Shown: positions 9,060-18,666, numbered from the stretch's first letter. The stretch: DNA of 64,000 nt from Pararhizobium polonicum (GCF_001687365.1 NZ_LGLV01000008.1:124001-188000), one strand, 5' to 3'. The notes: a model not told the origin generated them from the sequence alone. Translations and numbers: made by a program.

Positions 9060-10733
9060 ATGACGCAAACGGCCGATATCATCATTCTCAACGCGCGCGT
9101 TCTGACGCTGGATGAGGACAATCCCCGCGCCGAGGCGATAGCGCTCGCCTCCGGCCGGATTGTCGCCGTCGGCTCCAAAGCGGAGATCGAGCTGTTTCGG
9201 GGCGCGGAAACCAGGGTCGTGGATGCAGCCGGAGGCACGGTGCTTCCCGGCTTTTCCGAAAACCACATGCACCTGTTTTCGGGTGCTGCCGAACTCGATC
9301 ATCTCCAGCTGGCCGGGGTGAAGGGGCTGGCGGCGCTGACCGAGGCTGTACAGGCCTATGCGGCAAGCCGTAGCGGGCACAAAGTCCTGTTTGCGCAAGG
9401 GGCCGACTATACGATCCTCGGCGACACCGAACGGCTGACACGCCAGCACCTCGACGCGATCCTTTCGCACCAACCGCTGGTTCTCTTCGCACCGGATCAT
9501 CACACCGCCTGGGCCAATACCAGTGCACTCGAACTGGTCGGCATGCTCCACGGCGCCGCGCTCGGCCCGGGCAATGAGGTCGTAATGGGCGAGGACGGTC
9601 TTGCGATCGGAGAGTTGCGCGAGATGGAAGCCTTCAGCCCGCTGCAGGCTGCCGGCGGGTTTGATCGCTACCGCCTCGGTCTGGCGACGGGCGGCGAGCC
9701 CGATCCCTATCCGAATGCAGCGGAATGGGCGCAGGATATCGCCGTGATGCGGCGCGGCCTTGAATATTGCGCTGAGCACGGCATCACCACCATCCAGAAC
9801 ATGGACGGTAATCTCTACCAGCTGGAGCTGCTCTCGACGATCGAGAGAGAAGACGGTGGTCTGCCGTGCCGGGTGATGATCCCGTTTCATTTCAAGAATT
9901 TCATGTCGCTCGACATGCTCGAAAAGGCCTCCGATCTGGCCCGCCGCTTTGACAGCGACTGGCTGTCCTCCGGTGTCGTCAAGGTGTTCTATGACGGCGT
10001 GCTCGACAGCTGGACCGCGGTCATGGTCGAGCCCTATGCTGACAAGCCGGGGGATTGCGGCGAAGGTCTCTTTACGCCCGAAAGTTTCCGCGCGGTCGCT
10101 GTGGAGGCCGACCGGCGTGGGCTGCAGATTGCCGTGCACGCCATCGGCGATGGCGCCGTTCGTGCCGTTCTGGACGGTTACGAGGCAGCACGGCGGGAAA
10201 ACGGTGCGCGCGACAGCCGCCATCGCATCGAGCATATCGAGGTGGTGCATGCAGACGACATCGCCCGGTTTGCCGAACTTGGCGTCATTGCCTCCATGCA
10301 GCCGCCGCATCCGCCGGGTTGCGCCGGTGTGCCGTTGGAGCCGACCGTATCGCGCATCGGTGAGGCGCGCTGGCCGGTCAGCTACGCCTGGCGGACGTTG
10401 AAAAATGCCGGTGCACGCATCTGCTTTGCCTCCGACTGGCCGGTCTCCCCCATCGATCCGATCATCGGCGTCGAGGCCGCCGTCATCCGCAAACGCTGGG
10501 CGGAAAGCGATCCGGATCAGTCCTTTTCGCTCACGGAAGCGCTTGCCGCTTACTGCGTCGAGGGTGCCTATGCGGAATTCAAGGAGGACCGCAAAGGTAT
10601 GATCCGGCAAGGTTATCTCGCTGATATCGTCATTCTCGGCGGTGATATCGAGACGGTCGCTCCCGAGGCGCTCCACACCATCCGGCCCGTCACGACGATC
10701 TGCGGTGGACGCATCAGTTTTTCCTGCCGATAA
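9060..10733 (+). CDS. Amidohydrolase family protein (amidohydrolase-3, YtcJ/deformylase-like)
   Basis: 557-residue metal-dependent hydrolase of the amidohydrolase-3 group. The N-terminus is the beta-sandwich (ADIIILNARVLTLDED), followed by the metal site motif GFSENHMHLF where many relatives have DxHxH (here Asn-His-Met-His). Later metal ligands appear as AVHAIGDGAV, HRIEHIEVV and FASDWPVSPIDP. Relatives include N-substituted formamide deformylases and many of unknown substrate. It follows the kinase-aminotransferase gene by about 80 bp on the same strand and precedes a polyamine-type importer, so an N-substituted amine is a sensible guess for substrate. Start: ATG at 9060 fits the family N-terminus; an upstream in-frame start at 9027 is possible. 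Neither has a strong ribosome binding site. Confidence 0.8.
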   Translation: MTQTADIIILNARVLTLDEDNPRAEAIALASGRIVAVGSKAEIELFRGAETRVVDAAGGTVLPGFSENHMHLFSGAAELDHLQLAGVKGLAALTEAVQAYAASRSGHKVLFAQGADYTILGDTERLTRQHLDAILSHQPLVLFAPDHHTAWANTSALELVGMLHGAALGPGNEVVMGEDGLAIGELREMEAFSPLQAAGGFDRYRLGLATGGEPDPYPNAAEWAQDIAVMRRGLEYCAEHGITTIQNMDGNLYQLELLSTIEREDGGLPCRVMIPFHFKNFMSLDMLEKASDLARRFDSDWLSSGVVKVFYDGVLDSWTAVMVEPYADKPGDCGEGLFTPESFRAVAVEADRRGLQIAVHAIGDGAVRAVLDGYEAARRENGARDSRHRIEHIEVVHADDIARFAELGVIASMQPPHPPGCAGVPLEPTVSRIGEARWPVSYAWRTLKNAGARICFASDWPVSPIDPIIGVEAAVIRKRWAESDPDQSFSLTEALAAYCVEGAYAEFKEDRKGMIRQGYLADIVILGGDIETVAPEALHTIRPVTTICGGRISFSCR

Positions 10734-10849
10734 ATATTTTTGCTTCGTAAAACAGAATCGTGTTGTCAACGTGGAGGCGCTGTGGTCACCTAGCGCAAAG
10801 CCGAAAAGGCAGGGAACAGCAGCTTCATGCAAGGTTAAGTGTGCCGCAT

Positions 10850-11950
10850 ATGGCGGAATTGAACGCGGTCGAAATTCGCAATGTTTGCAAAATATTCGGC
10901 TTCGGCGAGTTTGCTTTCGCCGCCGTCGACGAGGCATCGGTCGCAATCCGGCAGAACGAGTTCTTCACGCTTCTCGGGCCATCCGGATGCGGCAAGACCA
11001 CGCTGCTGCGGCTGATTGCCGGCTTCGAATTTCCGACCTCCGGCGACATCATGCTGAACGGCGAGAATATCGCCGCCATGCCGCCCTTCAAGCGCCCGGT
11101 CAATACGGTCTTCCAGAGCTACGCTCTCTTCCCGCACATGACGGTCGCGGAAAACATCGGTTTCGGCCTGACGATGCTTGGTCGCCCGAAACAGGAGGTC
11201 AGGGATCGCGTCGCCGCCATGCTGAAGCTGGTGCGCATGGAGGCTCTCGCCGGCCGCCGGACGAGCCAGATTTCCGGCGGGCAGCAGCAGCGCGTCGCCT
11301 TGGCCCGTGCGCTGGCCCCCCAGCCGAAGGTCCTGCTTCTCGACGAGCCGCTGTCGGCGCTGGACTACAAGCTGCGCAAGGACATGCAGATCGAATTGAA
11401 GCGGCTGCAGGCGGAAACCGGCATCACCTTCATCTTCGTGACGCATGACCAGGAGGAGGCGCTGACCATGTCGGATCGCATCGCCGTCATGTCGTCGGGC
11501 AAGATCCTGCAGGTCGGCAACCCCAGAGAAATCTACGACGCGCCGGCCGATCGTTTTGTCGCCGATTTCATCGGCGAGACCAATTTCCTCAAGGGCCGGA
11601 TCACATCCGTGGCCGATGGCGTGGCCGACGTCGATACGCCGGTTGCCGGCCGGATTTCGGCGACGGTGCCGCAGGATTTCAAGGCCGAGGGTGAGGTGAC
11701 GGTGGTGTTGCGGCCGGAGCACGCGACGCTCTGCCCGCCGGACCAGCCGGCCGCCATCCAGATGACCGGAACACTCGAAAACGTCGTCTATTTCGGCACC
11801 GACACCCACTATCACGTCCGTCTTTCGGACGGGGAAACGCTGTTTACCCTGCGAGAACAGAACAAGCCGCTGCAAAGGGCGCGGTTTGCCGAAGGCGACA
11901 GGGTGGGCATTGCGCTTGAAGCCAACGCCGCCCGGGTCCTGAGGAATTGA
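10850..11950 (+). CDS. Spermidine/putrescine-type ABC transporter ATP-binding protein (PotA-like)
   Basis: 366-residue ATPase. Walker [11 protein letters not shown]-loop [12 protein letters not shown], signature [14 protein letters not shown] and Walker [13 protein letters not shown] are all intact, with the switch His in [12 protein letters not shown]-terminal TOBE domain (about 285-366) is typical of the PotA/FbpC group. The ATG at 10850 gives the normal N-terminus; an open frame upstream has no family similarity. It is first of four transporter genes with almost no spacing (one base to the next start). Polyamine specificity is inferred from the cognate binding protein and the adjacent polyamine enzymes. 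Confidence 0.9.
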   Translation: MAELNAVEIRNVCKIFGFGEFAFAAVDEASVAIRQNEFFTLLGPSGCGKTTLLRLIAGFEFPTSGDIMLNGENIAAMPPFKRPVNTVFQSYALFPHMTVAENIGFGLTMLGRPKQEVRDRVAAMLKLVRMEALAGRRTSQISGGQQQRVALARALAPQPKVLLLDEPLSALDYKLRKDMQIELKRLQAETGITFIFVTHDQEEALTMSDRIAVMSSGKILQVGNPREIYDAPADRFVADFIGETNFLKGRITSVADGVADVDTPVAGRISATVPQDFKAEGEVTVVLRPEHATLCPPDQPAAIQMTGTLENVVYFGTDTHYHVRLSDGETLFTLREQNKPLQRARFAEGDRVGIALEANAARVLRN

Positions 11951-11951
11951 G

Positions 11952-12872
11952 ATGTTGGACGCAGCCGGGACCATCGAGGCGGAAAAGAGCAGGGACATCC
12001 GGAAACGGTGGCTGCTTTCGCTTCCCGCCCTGCTGATCATCCTTGTTGCCGCCACCGGCCCGCTGCTGATCGTTCTCGTCTATTCCTTCCTGACGCCAGG
12101 TCCTTATGGCGACGTGCAATGGTTGCCGTCGCTGGACGGCTGGGTCAGCGTCGTTCTGGAAAAGGATATTTTCGACGGCACGTTCTCGCTCGCCAGCGCG
12201 CATGTATCGATCTTCATGCGCTCGGTCATGCTGTCGCTGGCTACCACCGTTCTGACCCTGCTGGTCGGCTTTCCCACGGCCTATTTCATTGCGACCCGCC
12301 CGGAAAAGACGCGCGAACTCTGGCTGTTCCTGATCACCATCCCGTTCTGGACCAACCTTCTGATCCGCACCTTCGCCATCCTCGAAATCATCCGCAACGA
12401 GGGCCTGATCAACGGCCTGCTGCTGAAGTCCGGTCTGATCGCCAGGCCGGTCCAGATGCTGTTCACCGACGGCGCCATCCTGACCGGCATGGTCTATGTC
12501 TATCTGCCGCTGATGGTCCTGCCGCTCTATGCCAGCATGGAAAAGCTGGATTTCCGGCTGGTCGAGGCCGGGTATGACCTGTACGCGACGCCGTTTCAGG
12601 TGCTGCGCCGGATCATCATTCCGCTGGTCAAGCCGGGCGTCATTGCCGGCTCCATCCTTGTCTTCATCCCGGCGCTCGGAGCCTATGTGACGCCAAGCAT
12701 TCTCGGCGGCGGCAAGAACATGATGCTGGGCAACCTGATCGAACTGCAGTTCGGCCAGGGCCGCAACTGGCCGCTCGGATCGGCGCTGTCGATCACGCTG
12801 ATGCTGATCGTCATGGTGGCTTTGCTGTTCTATGTCCGCAACGCAGGATCTCAGGGGAACCGGCATGGCTAG
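11952..12872 (+). CDS. Polyamine-type ABC transporter permease (PotB-like)
   Basis: 306-residue inner-membrane permease with about six transmembrane segments. The EAA-type loop reads VEAGYDLYATPFQVLRRIIIPLVKPG (about residues 215-240) and docks on the ATPase. The start codon follows the ATPase stop by one base. The last eight bases overlap the next permease gene, indicating translational coupling. Confidence 0.9.
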   Translation: MLDAAGTIEAEKSRDIRKRWLLSLPALLIILVAATGPLLIVLVYSFLTPGPYGDVQWLPSLDGWVSVVLEKDIFDGTFSLASAHVSIFMRSVMLSLATTVLTLLVGFPTAYFIATRPEKTRELWLFLITIPFWTNLLIRTFAILEIIRNEGLINGLLLKSGLIARPVQMLFTDGAILTGMVYVYLPLMVLPLYASMEKLDFRLVEAGYDLYATPFQVLRRIIIPLVKPGVIAGSILVFIPALGAYVTPSILGGGKNMMLGNLIELQFGQGRNWPLGSALSITLMLIVMVALLFYVRNAGSQGNRHG

Positions 12873-13665
12873 AACATTCTCGATCCGGCGTCAGCGTGGT
12901 TTTACCACCATCGCGATGATCTGCTTTTTCGCGCTCTACCTGCCGATCGCCGTTCTGGTTTTCTATTCCTTCAATGCCGGGACCTCGCTCGCGTCCTTCG
13001 AAGGGGTTTCGCTGCAATGGTTCGCCAAGGCATTTGAAAACCAGCAGGTGATCGATGCCTCGCTGCGGTCCCTGCAGATTGCCGCGATTGCGGCCGTCAT
13101 CGCCACCATCGCGGCCACGATGGCGGCGCTGGCCACGACGCGGACGGAACCCTATCGGGGTCTGACGCTGAAATATGCCTTCATCAACCAGCCGCTGATG
13201 ATCCCGGAGATCGTTACCGCCGTCGCGCTCCTGATCTTCTTTGCCCGCATCAAGATCTGGACCGGGTATTCCGGGCTTGGCTACCTCATCGCCGCCCATA
13301 CCGCGTTCTGCATTCCGTTTGCCTATCTGCCGATCCGGGCACGGCTGGAAAACATGGACCTGACGCTGGAAAAGGCCGCCGCCGACCTCTACGCGACGCC
13401 CTGGAACGCCTTCCGTTACGTCACTTTGCCATTGCTGTGGCCGGGCATTCTCGCCGGCTTCATGCTGGCCTTCGTCATCTCCCTGGACGATGTCGTCATC
13501 ACCGAATTCGTCAAATCCGCAGGGCAGGATACGCTGCCGACCTACATGCTCGGCCAGATCCGCCGCAACGTTACGCCGGAAATGAACGCGATCTCGACGC
13601 TGTTTCTGCTCTTGTCGATCTGCGTCGTTACCGTCTTCTTCATCGTCAACAGGAAACGCGTCTAA
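12865..13665 (+). CDS. Polyamine-type ABC transporter permease (PotC-like)
   Basis: 266-residue permease with an N-terminal membrane segment and the EAA loop EKAAADLYATPWNAFRYVTLP (about residues 171-191). The second half has PGILAGFMLAFVISLDDVVI and TEFVKSAGQDTLP, typical of PotC. The ATG at 12865 is preceded by AGGGGA at good spacing; in-frame codons upstream lie inside the previous gene. Confidence 0.9.
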   Translation: MARTFSIRRQRGFTTIAMICFFALYLPIAVLVFYSFNAGTSLASFEGVSLQWFAKAFENQQVIDASLRSLQIAAIAAVIATIAATMAALATTRTEPYRGLTLKYAFINQPLMIPEIVTAVALLIFFARIKIWTGYSGLGYLIAAHTAFCIPFAYLPIRARLENMDLTLEKAAADLYATPWNAFRYVTLPLLWPGILAGFMLAFVISLDDVVITEFVKSAGQDTLPTYMLGQIRRNVTPEMNAISTLFLLLSICVVTVFFIVNRKRV

Positions 13666-13687
13666 CAGAAAAGAAGGGAACAGCACC

Positions 13688-14722
13688 ATGAAACTGATCA
13701 CTGCGACCGTGGCCTTGACGGCCGCGCTCCTGGCATCGGCGGGCCTCGCCCGCGCGGAAGGGGAGCTCAACATCTATAACTGGGGCAACTATACCAGCCC
13801 CGAGATGATCAAGAAATTCGAGGACCAGTACAAGGTCAAGGTGACGATCACCGACTATGACTCCAACGACACGGCACTCGCCAAGGTTCGCCAGGGCGGC
13901 TCCGGTTTCGATATGGTCGTTCCCTCGCAAAATTATATCCCCATCTGGATTTCCGAAGGCCTGCTGCTTGAAACGGATCCGGCCAAGATGGAGAATTTCA
14001 AGAACGTCGCCAAGGAATGGGTCGATCCTGATTTCGACCCGGGCCGTAAATACACCGTTCCGTGGGCGATGGGCACGGTCGGAACCGTCGTCAATACCGA
14101 TGTCTACAAGGGCGACATCAATACATGGGCCATCATCTTCGATACGCCGGACGAGCTGAAGGGCAAGGTCAACGTCGTGCCGGAAATGAACGACGTCATC
14201 GACGCCGCCGTTCTTTACAATGGCGGCACCAAATGCACCGGCGATCTGACCATCCTCAAGAAGGTGCGCGACACGCTGGTCAAGGCCAAGCCGAACTGGG
14301 TGGCGATGGAGTACGGCACCATCGAGAAGATGGGCTCCGGCGATTTTTCAGCCTCCAGCGACTGGAACGGTTCGGCATTTCGCCAGCGCCTGAAGAACCC
14401 GGCGATTCACTATGGTTATCCGAAGGAAGGCTTCGTTGACTGGAGCGATAATCTGGCCGTCCTCAAGGATGCCAAGAATGTCGAGAACGCCAAGCTGTTC
14501 CAGAATTTCATGATGGACCCGGAAAATGCCGGCATGAATTCCGGCTTCCACCGCTATGCCAACGGCATTGCCGGTTCCGATGCGTTCATGCCGGCCGATA
14601 TGAAGGGGGCGCCGGAAATCGACGTGCCGAAGGAGTTCGCAGCACGCGGGGTTCCCTCCAAGACCTGCCCGCCAGAGGTCCAGGAACTCTATACCAGGAT
14701 CTGGACCGAACTGCAGAAGTAA
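13688..14722 (+). CDS. Extracellular polyamine-binding protein (PotD/PotF family)
   Basis: 344-residue periplasmic binding protein. A Sec signal peptide (MKLITATVALTAALLASAG, cleavage near ARA) is followed by the PotD/PotF opening GELNIYNWGNYTSPEMIKKF. The conserved YDSNDTALAKV and SGFDMVVPSQNYIP follow, and a polyamine-site-like segment VPWAMGTVG lies near residue 120. It is the last gene of the four-gene importer and is followed by a terminator. Ligand is likely a di- or polyamine; which one is not determined. Confidence 0.88.
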   Translation: MKLITATVALTAALLASAGLARAEGELNIYNWGNYTSPEMIKKFEDQYKVKVTITDYDSNDTALAKVRQGGSGFDMVVPSQNYIPIWISEGLLLETDPAKMENFKNVAKEWVDPDFDPGRKYTVPWAMGTVGTVVNTDVYKGDINTWAIIFDTPDELKGKVNVVPEMNDVIDAAVLYNGGTKCTGDLTILKKVRDTLVKAKPNWVAMEYGTIEKMGSGDFSASSDWNGSAFRQRLKNPAIHYGYPKEGFVDWSDNLAVLKDAKNVENAKLFQNFMMDPENAGMNSGFHRYANGIAGSDAFMPADMKGAPEIDVPKEFAARGVPSKTCPPEVQELYTRIWTELQK

Positions 14723-14734
14723 GCCTGCGATCGC

Positions 14735-14761
14735 CGCACCCCGCCCGGCAGGCGGGGTGCG
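14735..14761 (+). terminator. Terminator after the polyamine importer
   Basis: 11-bp perfect stem (CGCACCCCGCC at 14735-14745 with GGCGGGGTGCG at 14751-14761), loop CGGCA, followed by TTT. It starts 12 bp after the binding-protein stop, separating importer transcription from the downstream hydrolases at least in part. Confidence 0.7.
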
Positions 14762-14788
14762 TTTCACTGTGTGCCGACGGATATATTC

Positions 14789-15820
14789 ATGAAAACTGTC
14801 TTCTCGCCCCGCCATCGCGGCCATGCCGACCAGCTCGAGCTCGTCGCGGGCGCCATCGTTCCCGGCTACGAACTGACCTCGCGTGCCGAATATGTTTTTG
14901 CGCGCATCAAGGCCGTGGGGCTGGGCACGATCCTGGGGCCTGAGCCGCATGATCTGATGACGGCGGCCCGCATCCACCGCCAGGACTATCTCGATTTCCT
15001 GCCGACGATCTGGGATCGCTGGATCGCCGAAGGCAGAGACGGTACGGCATTGCCCTTCACCTGGCCGACGCGGGGCCTGCGCGGCGACGTTCCGCCGGAA
15101 TTCATCGACGGGCTGCTCGGCTATTATTCCTTCGATGCGGGCTGCGGCATTGTCGAAGGGTCGTGGGATGCGATCAAATCCTCGCATGATGTTGCACTGA
15201 CGGCCGCCGGTCTCGTAAAGGACGGCGAACGCGCCGCCTTCGCGCTCTGCCGTCCGCCGGGCCATCACGCCGGCGCCGGTTTCATGGGCGGCTATTGCTA
15301 CATCAACAACGCGGCGGTGGCGGCGCAATGGTTCCGCGACAATGGGGCGAAACGTGTCTCGATCCTCGATGTCGATTATCATCACGGCAACGGCACGCAG
15401 GAAATCTTCTACTCCCGCGCCGATGTGCAGGTGATCAACCTGCATGCCGATCCGATGCAGGAATATCCCTATTTCCTCGGTCATGCCAACGAGCGTGGTG
15501 CCGGAGAGGGGGAGGGCTACAATCTCAATTATCCCATGCGCTTCGGCACCGATTGGGCGCGCTGGAGCCAGTCGCTGGAGGACGCCTGCGGCAAGCTGGT
15601 GACCTACAATCCGGATGTCGTCGTGGTCTCGCTCGGTGTCGATACGTTCGAGAAGGATCCGATCAGCAAGTTCAAGCTGAAGACCGAGGATTTTCCGAAG
15701 ATCGGCGAGCGCATCGCGCAACTGAACCTGCCGACCCTGTTTGTCATGGAAGGCGGCTATGCCGTCGCGGAAATCGGCGTCAACGCCGTCAGCGTTCTCA
15801 CCGGTTTCGAGGGTGCCTGA
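14789..15820 (+). CDS. Histone-deacetylase-family acetylpolyamine amidohydrolase
   Basis: 343-residue zinc hydrolase of the class II histone deacetylase/acetylpolyamine amidohydrolase family. The general-base His pair is at RPPGHHAG (His159-His160). Zinc ligands Asp196 and His198 lie in DVDYHHGNGTQ, a third Asp is in SLGVDTFEKD (about 285), and the catalytic-Tyr region is EGGYAV. These positions fall within one residue of those in the characterised Mycoplana acetylpolyamine amidohydrolase. It would release acetate from acetylputrescine or acetylspermidine in the cytoplasm. Placement between a polyamine importer and aguB supports this. The ATG at 14789 is preferred to an in-frame GTG at 14771. 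Confidence 0.88.
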   Translation: MKTVFSPRHRGHADQLELVAGAIVPGYELTSRAEYVFARIKAVGLGTILGPEPHDLMTAARIHRQDYLDFLPTIWDRWIAEGRDGTALPFTWPTRGLRGDVPPEFIDGLLGYYSFDAGCGIVEGSWDAIKSSHDVALTAAGLVKDGERAAFALCRPPGHHAGAGFMGGYCYINNAAVAAQWFRDNGAKRVSILDVDYHHGNGTQEIFYSRADVQVINLHADPMQEYPYFLGHANERGAGEGEGYNLNYPMRFGTDWARWSQSLEDACGKLVTYNPDVVVVSLGVDTFEKDPISKFKLKTEDFPKIGERIAQLNLPTLFVMEGGYAVAEIGVNAVSVLTGFEGA

Positions 15821-16704
15821 TGACAACAGCATCGACCGTGACGCTGGGTGTCGTCCAGTTCGCCTGCACGGATGACCTTGCCGAAAATCTTGGCACCGCA
15901 TCGCGCCTGATCCGGCGGGCGGCGGCTGAGGGCGCGAATATCATTCTGGTTCAGGAGCTTTTCGAAGGGCTGTATTTCTGCCAGACGCAGGATCCGGTCC
16001 ATTTTGCCCGGGCCCATTCGCTTGCCGATCATCCGGTGATCGCGCCGATGCAGGCGCTGGCCCGCGAACTCGGCGTCGTGCTGCCGGTTTCTTTCTTTGA
16101 ACGGAAGAACCAGGCTTTCTACAACAGCCTTGCGATGATCGACGATGCCGGAACGATCCTCGGCATCTACCGGAAATCGCATATTCCGGATGGGCCGGGC
16201 TACAGTGAGAAATTCTATTTCCGGCCCGGCGATACCGGCTTCAAGGTCTGGCCGACCCGGTTCGGCGCGATCGGCGTCGGCATCTGCTGGGACCAGTGGT
16301 TTCCGGAAGCGGCCCGCGCCATGGCGCTGATGGGCGCCGAGCTGATCCTCTATCCGACCGCGATCGGCTCGGAGCCCGCCCGGCCCGATCTCGACACGAT
16401 GGAACACTGGCGCATGGTGATGCGTGGCCATGCCGCCGCCAACATGATGCCGGTCGTCGCCGCCAACCGCGTCGGCTCCGAAACGATCGGCGGCCTGTCG
16501 CAATCCTATTACGGCTCCTCCTTCATCGCCGGTCCGGACGGACAGCTGGTGGCCAGCGCCGGGCGGGACGGCGAAGCGGTCCTGATCGCCAGCTTCGACA
16601 GACAGTCGCTCGCCGACAACCGCGCCGCCTGGGGCATGTTCCGCGATCGCCGCCCTGAGCTTTACGGCGCATTGGCAACCGCAGACGGTGGAGACAGGGC
16701 ATGA
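15820..16704 (+). CDS. aguB: N-carbamoylputrescine amidase
   Basis: 294-residue nitrilase-superfamily enzyme that hydrolyses N-carbamoylputrescine to putrescine, CO2 and ammonia, the last step of the agmatine route. The Glu-Lys-Cys triad is visible: Glu46 (LVQELFEG), Lys119 (YRKSHIPDGPGY) and Cys156 (GICWDQWFPEAAR). AguB hallmarks LFEGLYFCQ and SEKFYFRPGDTGF are present, and length is normal. Its ATG overlaps the stop of the preceding deacetylase by one base (TGATG), so the two are co-translated. No agmatine deiminase (aguA) is in the window, so it may act on imported carbamoylputrescine or with an aguA elsewhere. Confidence 0.92.
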   Translation: MTTASTVTLGVVQFACTDDLAENLGTASRLIRRAAAEGANIILVQELFEGLYFCQTQDPVHFARAHSLADHPVIAPMQALARELGVVLPVSFFERKNQAFYNSLAMIDDAGTILGIYRKSHIPDGPGYSEKFYFRPGDTGFKVWPTRFGAIGVGICWDQWFPEAARAMALMGAELILYPTAIGSEPARPDLDTMEHWRMVMRGHAAANMMPVVAANRVGSETIGGLSQSYYGSSFIAGPDGQLVASAGRDGEAVLIASFDRQSLADNRAAWGMFRDRRPELYGALATADGGDRA

Positions 16705-17849
16705 CGGATTTTACCCGCGCGGACGTGACGCTCGCCAACTGGCGAACGGCGCCCTATTGCCGCTGGTCCTTCCAGAATGTCAGCGAGATCGTGCCCTCGG
16801 CCGTTATTGCCGCCGACAGCCAGAGCGAGGCGCCCTCTCTCGATCTCGGCGCGCTCGGAACGTTGGAGGTGCCCGGCGTTGACGGCGTGACGGTCCCGCT
16901 GGAAGCATTTCTGACCGCGAGCGAAACCGACGAACTCGTCGTGATGCGGGATGGCCATATCGTCGCCGAATGGTCGGCCAGCCATTCCGATCCGGCCCGG
17001 CCGCATATCATCTTCTCCGTTTCCAAATCGCTGACGGCGCTGCTCGCCGGAATTCTGGCGGGGAAAGGCCTGCTCTCCTTCGACAGGTTGATTGTCGATT
17101 ACGTGCCGGAGGTCGCCGGTTCCGCCTATGCGGATGCAACGGTGCAGCAATTGTTCGACATGGAGATCAGCGTCGATTTCGTCGAGGATTATCTCGACAC
17201 CTCGGGCGGCTTCGACCGCTACCGCCGCGCCACCGGATGGAACCCCGATAGAGCCGAAGATCCGGCGCCGGATTTGAAAAGCTTCATTTGCAGCATCGGA
17301 AAAGGCCCCTGGGCGCATGGCGAGAAACACGCCTACCGTTCGCCCGATACCGATCTGGCCGGCATCGTGCTGGAGCGGGCCGCCGGTGCGCGGCTGGCCA
17401 CGCTGCTCAGTCAGTCTCTGTGGAAGCCGATGCGGGCAAGATCGGATGCCATGATCACAGTCGACCGCATCGGCACCGCCCGCGCCGCCGGTGGCATGTC
17501 GGCGACGGCCCGCGATCTGGCTCTGGCCGGCGAACGCGTGCGCACACGGGGCGGCGGGCTGCTGCCGCAGTCTTTCATCGAAGACCTGTGGACGGGCGGC
17601 AGCCGCGAGGCCTGGCAGAACGGCGACCAGACGACGCTGTTTCCAACCGGCAGCTACCGCAATTACTGGTACGAGACCGGTGGCGGAGAACTGGCAGCCA
17701 TCGGCATTCACGGCCAATGGATCTGGATCGATCCGGCCACGGCGACCGTGATCGTCAAGCTGTCGTCGCAGGCGCTGCCGGTCGACCCGGTGCTGGATCA
17801 GGCGATCGTGTGCATGCTGCGTAAGATCTCCGCTGCGGTCATCGCCTGA
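16701..17849 (+). CDS. Serine hydrolase (class C beta-lactamase / esterase fold)
   Basis: 382-residue protein of the beta-lactamase-related serine hydrolase family. The nucleophile motif SxxK is Ser106-Val-Ser-Lys109 (IIFSVSKSLTAL). A YxS-like motif is at HAYRSPDTD, and IGIHGQWIWID near the C-terminus occupies the usual HxG position. No signal peptide is seen, so it is probably cytoplasmic, as in esterase EstB-type or 6-aminohexanoate-dimer-hydrolase-like proteins. Its ATG overlaps the aguB stop (ATGA), making it the last gene of the amine cluster. A role in cleaving an amide or ester of an amine is inferred from context only. Confidence 0.8.
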   Translation: MTDFTRADVTLANWRTAPYCRWSFQNVSEIVPSAVIAADSQSEAPSLDLGALGTLEVPGVDGVTVPLEAFLTASETDELVVMRDGHIVAEWSASHSDPARPHIIFSVSKSLTALLAGILAGKGLLSFDRLIVDYVPEVAGSAYADATVQQLFDMEISVDFVEDYLDTSGGFDRYRRATGWNPDRAEDPAPDLKSFICSIGKGPWAHGEKHAYRSPDTDLAGIVLERAAGARLATLLSQSLWKPMRARSDAMITVDRIGTARAAGGMSATARDLALAGERVRTRGGGLLPQSFIEDLWTGGSREAWQNGDQTTLFPTGSYRNYWYETGGGELAAIGIHGQWIWIDPATATVIVKLSSQALPVDPVLDQAIVCMLRKISAAVIA

Positions 17850-17875
17850 CGTTCCGGCCGGATGCGCATTCGCGG

Positions 17876-18559
17876 TTATTCGGCGGCAACTTCCACATCG
17901 CCTTCCGGCGATGGCGACGGCCAGCGCGCGAGTGCTTCGGCGCCAGCCGGTGTCAGGCCGTAAATGCCGCGCTCGACGCGCTCGAACCAGCCATAGACAT
18001 TGCCGCGCAGGATATTCATCGCCGTCGGGACGGCCGGTTTCAGGTCCCGGGGGCGTAACGGGCCCGCTTGCAGGGCGGCGGCGCAGGCCAGCGCCTGTTG
18101 GCGGTAGGCCGTCATGATCGGCGCCCGGGTGCTGCCGCCAACGGCCGGATCGCCCTTGCGCTTCTTGTGCTCGTTGACGAGACGCGACCGCTTGCGCGCG
18201 TTCTTGCGCGGCATCGGCGCAACCGGGCTGACGATGACATCGACCGTGCCGTTGTCGGAAACACCGAGCATGCCGAAACCAAGCCGGCGGCAAAGATCCC
18301 GGTAGCGGCGGTCGCTTTCGCGTCCCTTTCCCTTGGCCGAAACACGGGCGGCAATCCAGACCTCGTCGCTTGCCGCCGCCCTGTCGACGGCCTGCAGGAC
18401 GAGTTCGAGATTGAAGCTGAGCTTGAGTTCGCAGATGACCACGACAGGCGGCTCGTCGGGGCTCAGGCCGACGAGGTCGCAGCTGGCGATTTCGCCTTTG
18501 ACGCTGTAGCCGGCCGCCTCGAGAAAGCGTTTGATCGGCAGATAAAGCGTGGTCTCCAA
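17876..18559 (-). CDS. DUF2161 family protein (PD-(D/E)XK nuclease-like)
   Basis: 227-residue protein that looks like the DUF2161 (putative PD-(D/E)XK phosphodiesterase) family. The active-site pattern is visible as Asp28 (SCDLVGL) and Glu44-x-Lys46 (VVICELKLSF), with a following alpha helix AVDRAAASDEVWIAA. A basic linker (RKNARKRSR, KKRKGDP) leads to a C-terminal winged-helix-like part (LKPAVPTAMNILRGNVYGWFERVERGIYGLT). Its biological role is undescribed as far as I know. It is convergent with the serine hydrolase (26-bp gap) and divergent from tetR. Confidence 0.72.
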   Translation of the reverse strand: METTLYLPIKRFLEAAGYSVKGEIASCDLVGLSPDEPPVVVICELKLSFNLELVLQAVDRAAASDEVWIAARVSAKGKGRESDRRYRDLCRRLGFGMLGVSDNGTVDVIVSPVAPMPRKNARKRSRLVNEHKKRKGDPAVGGSTRAPIMTAYRQQALACAAALQAGPLRPRDLKPAVPTAMNILRGNVYGWFERVERGIYGLTPAGAEALARWPSPSPEGDVEVAAE

Positions 18560-18666
18560 ATCATGTCCTCACATCATCGTCGGCTACGGTCTTGACGCGT
18601 TTTGTTGGCGAGATCAACGAAGGCCTGCAATTTTGCTGGTGGATGCCGGCTGTTGACAGATGGCAA

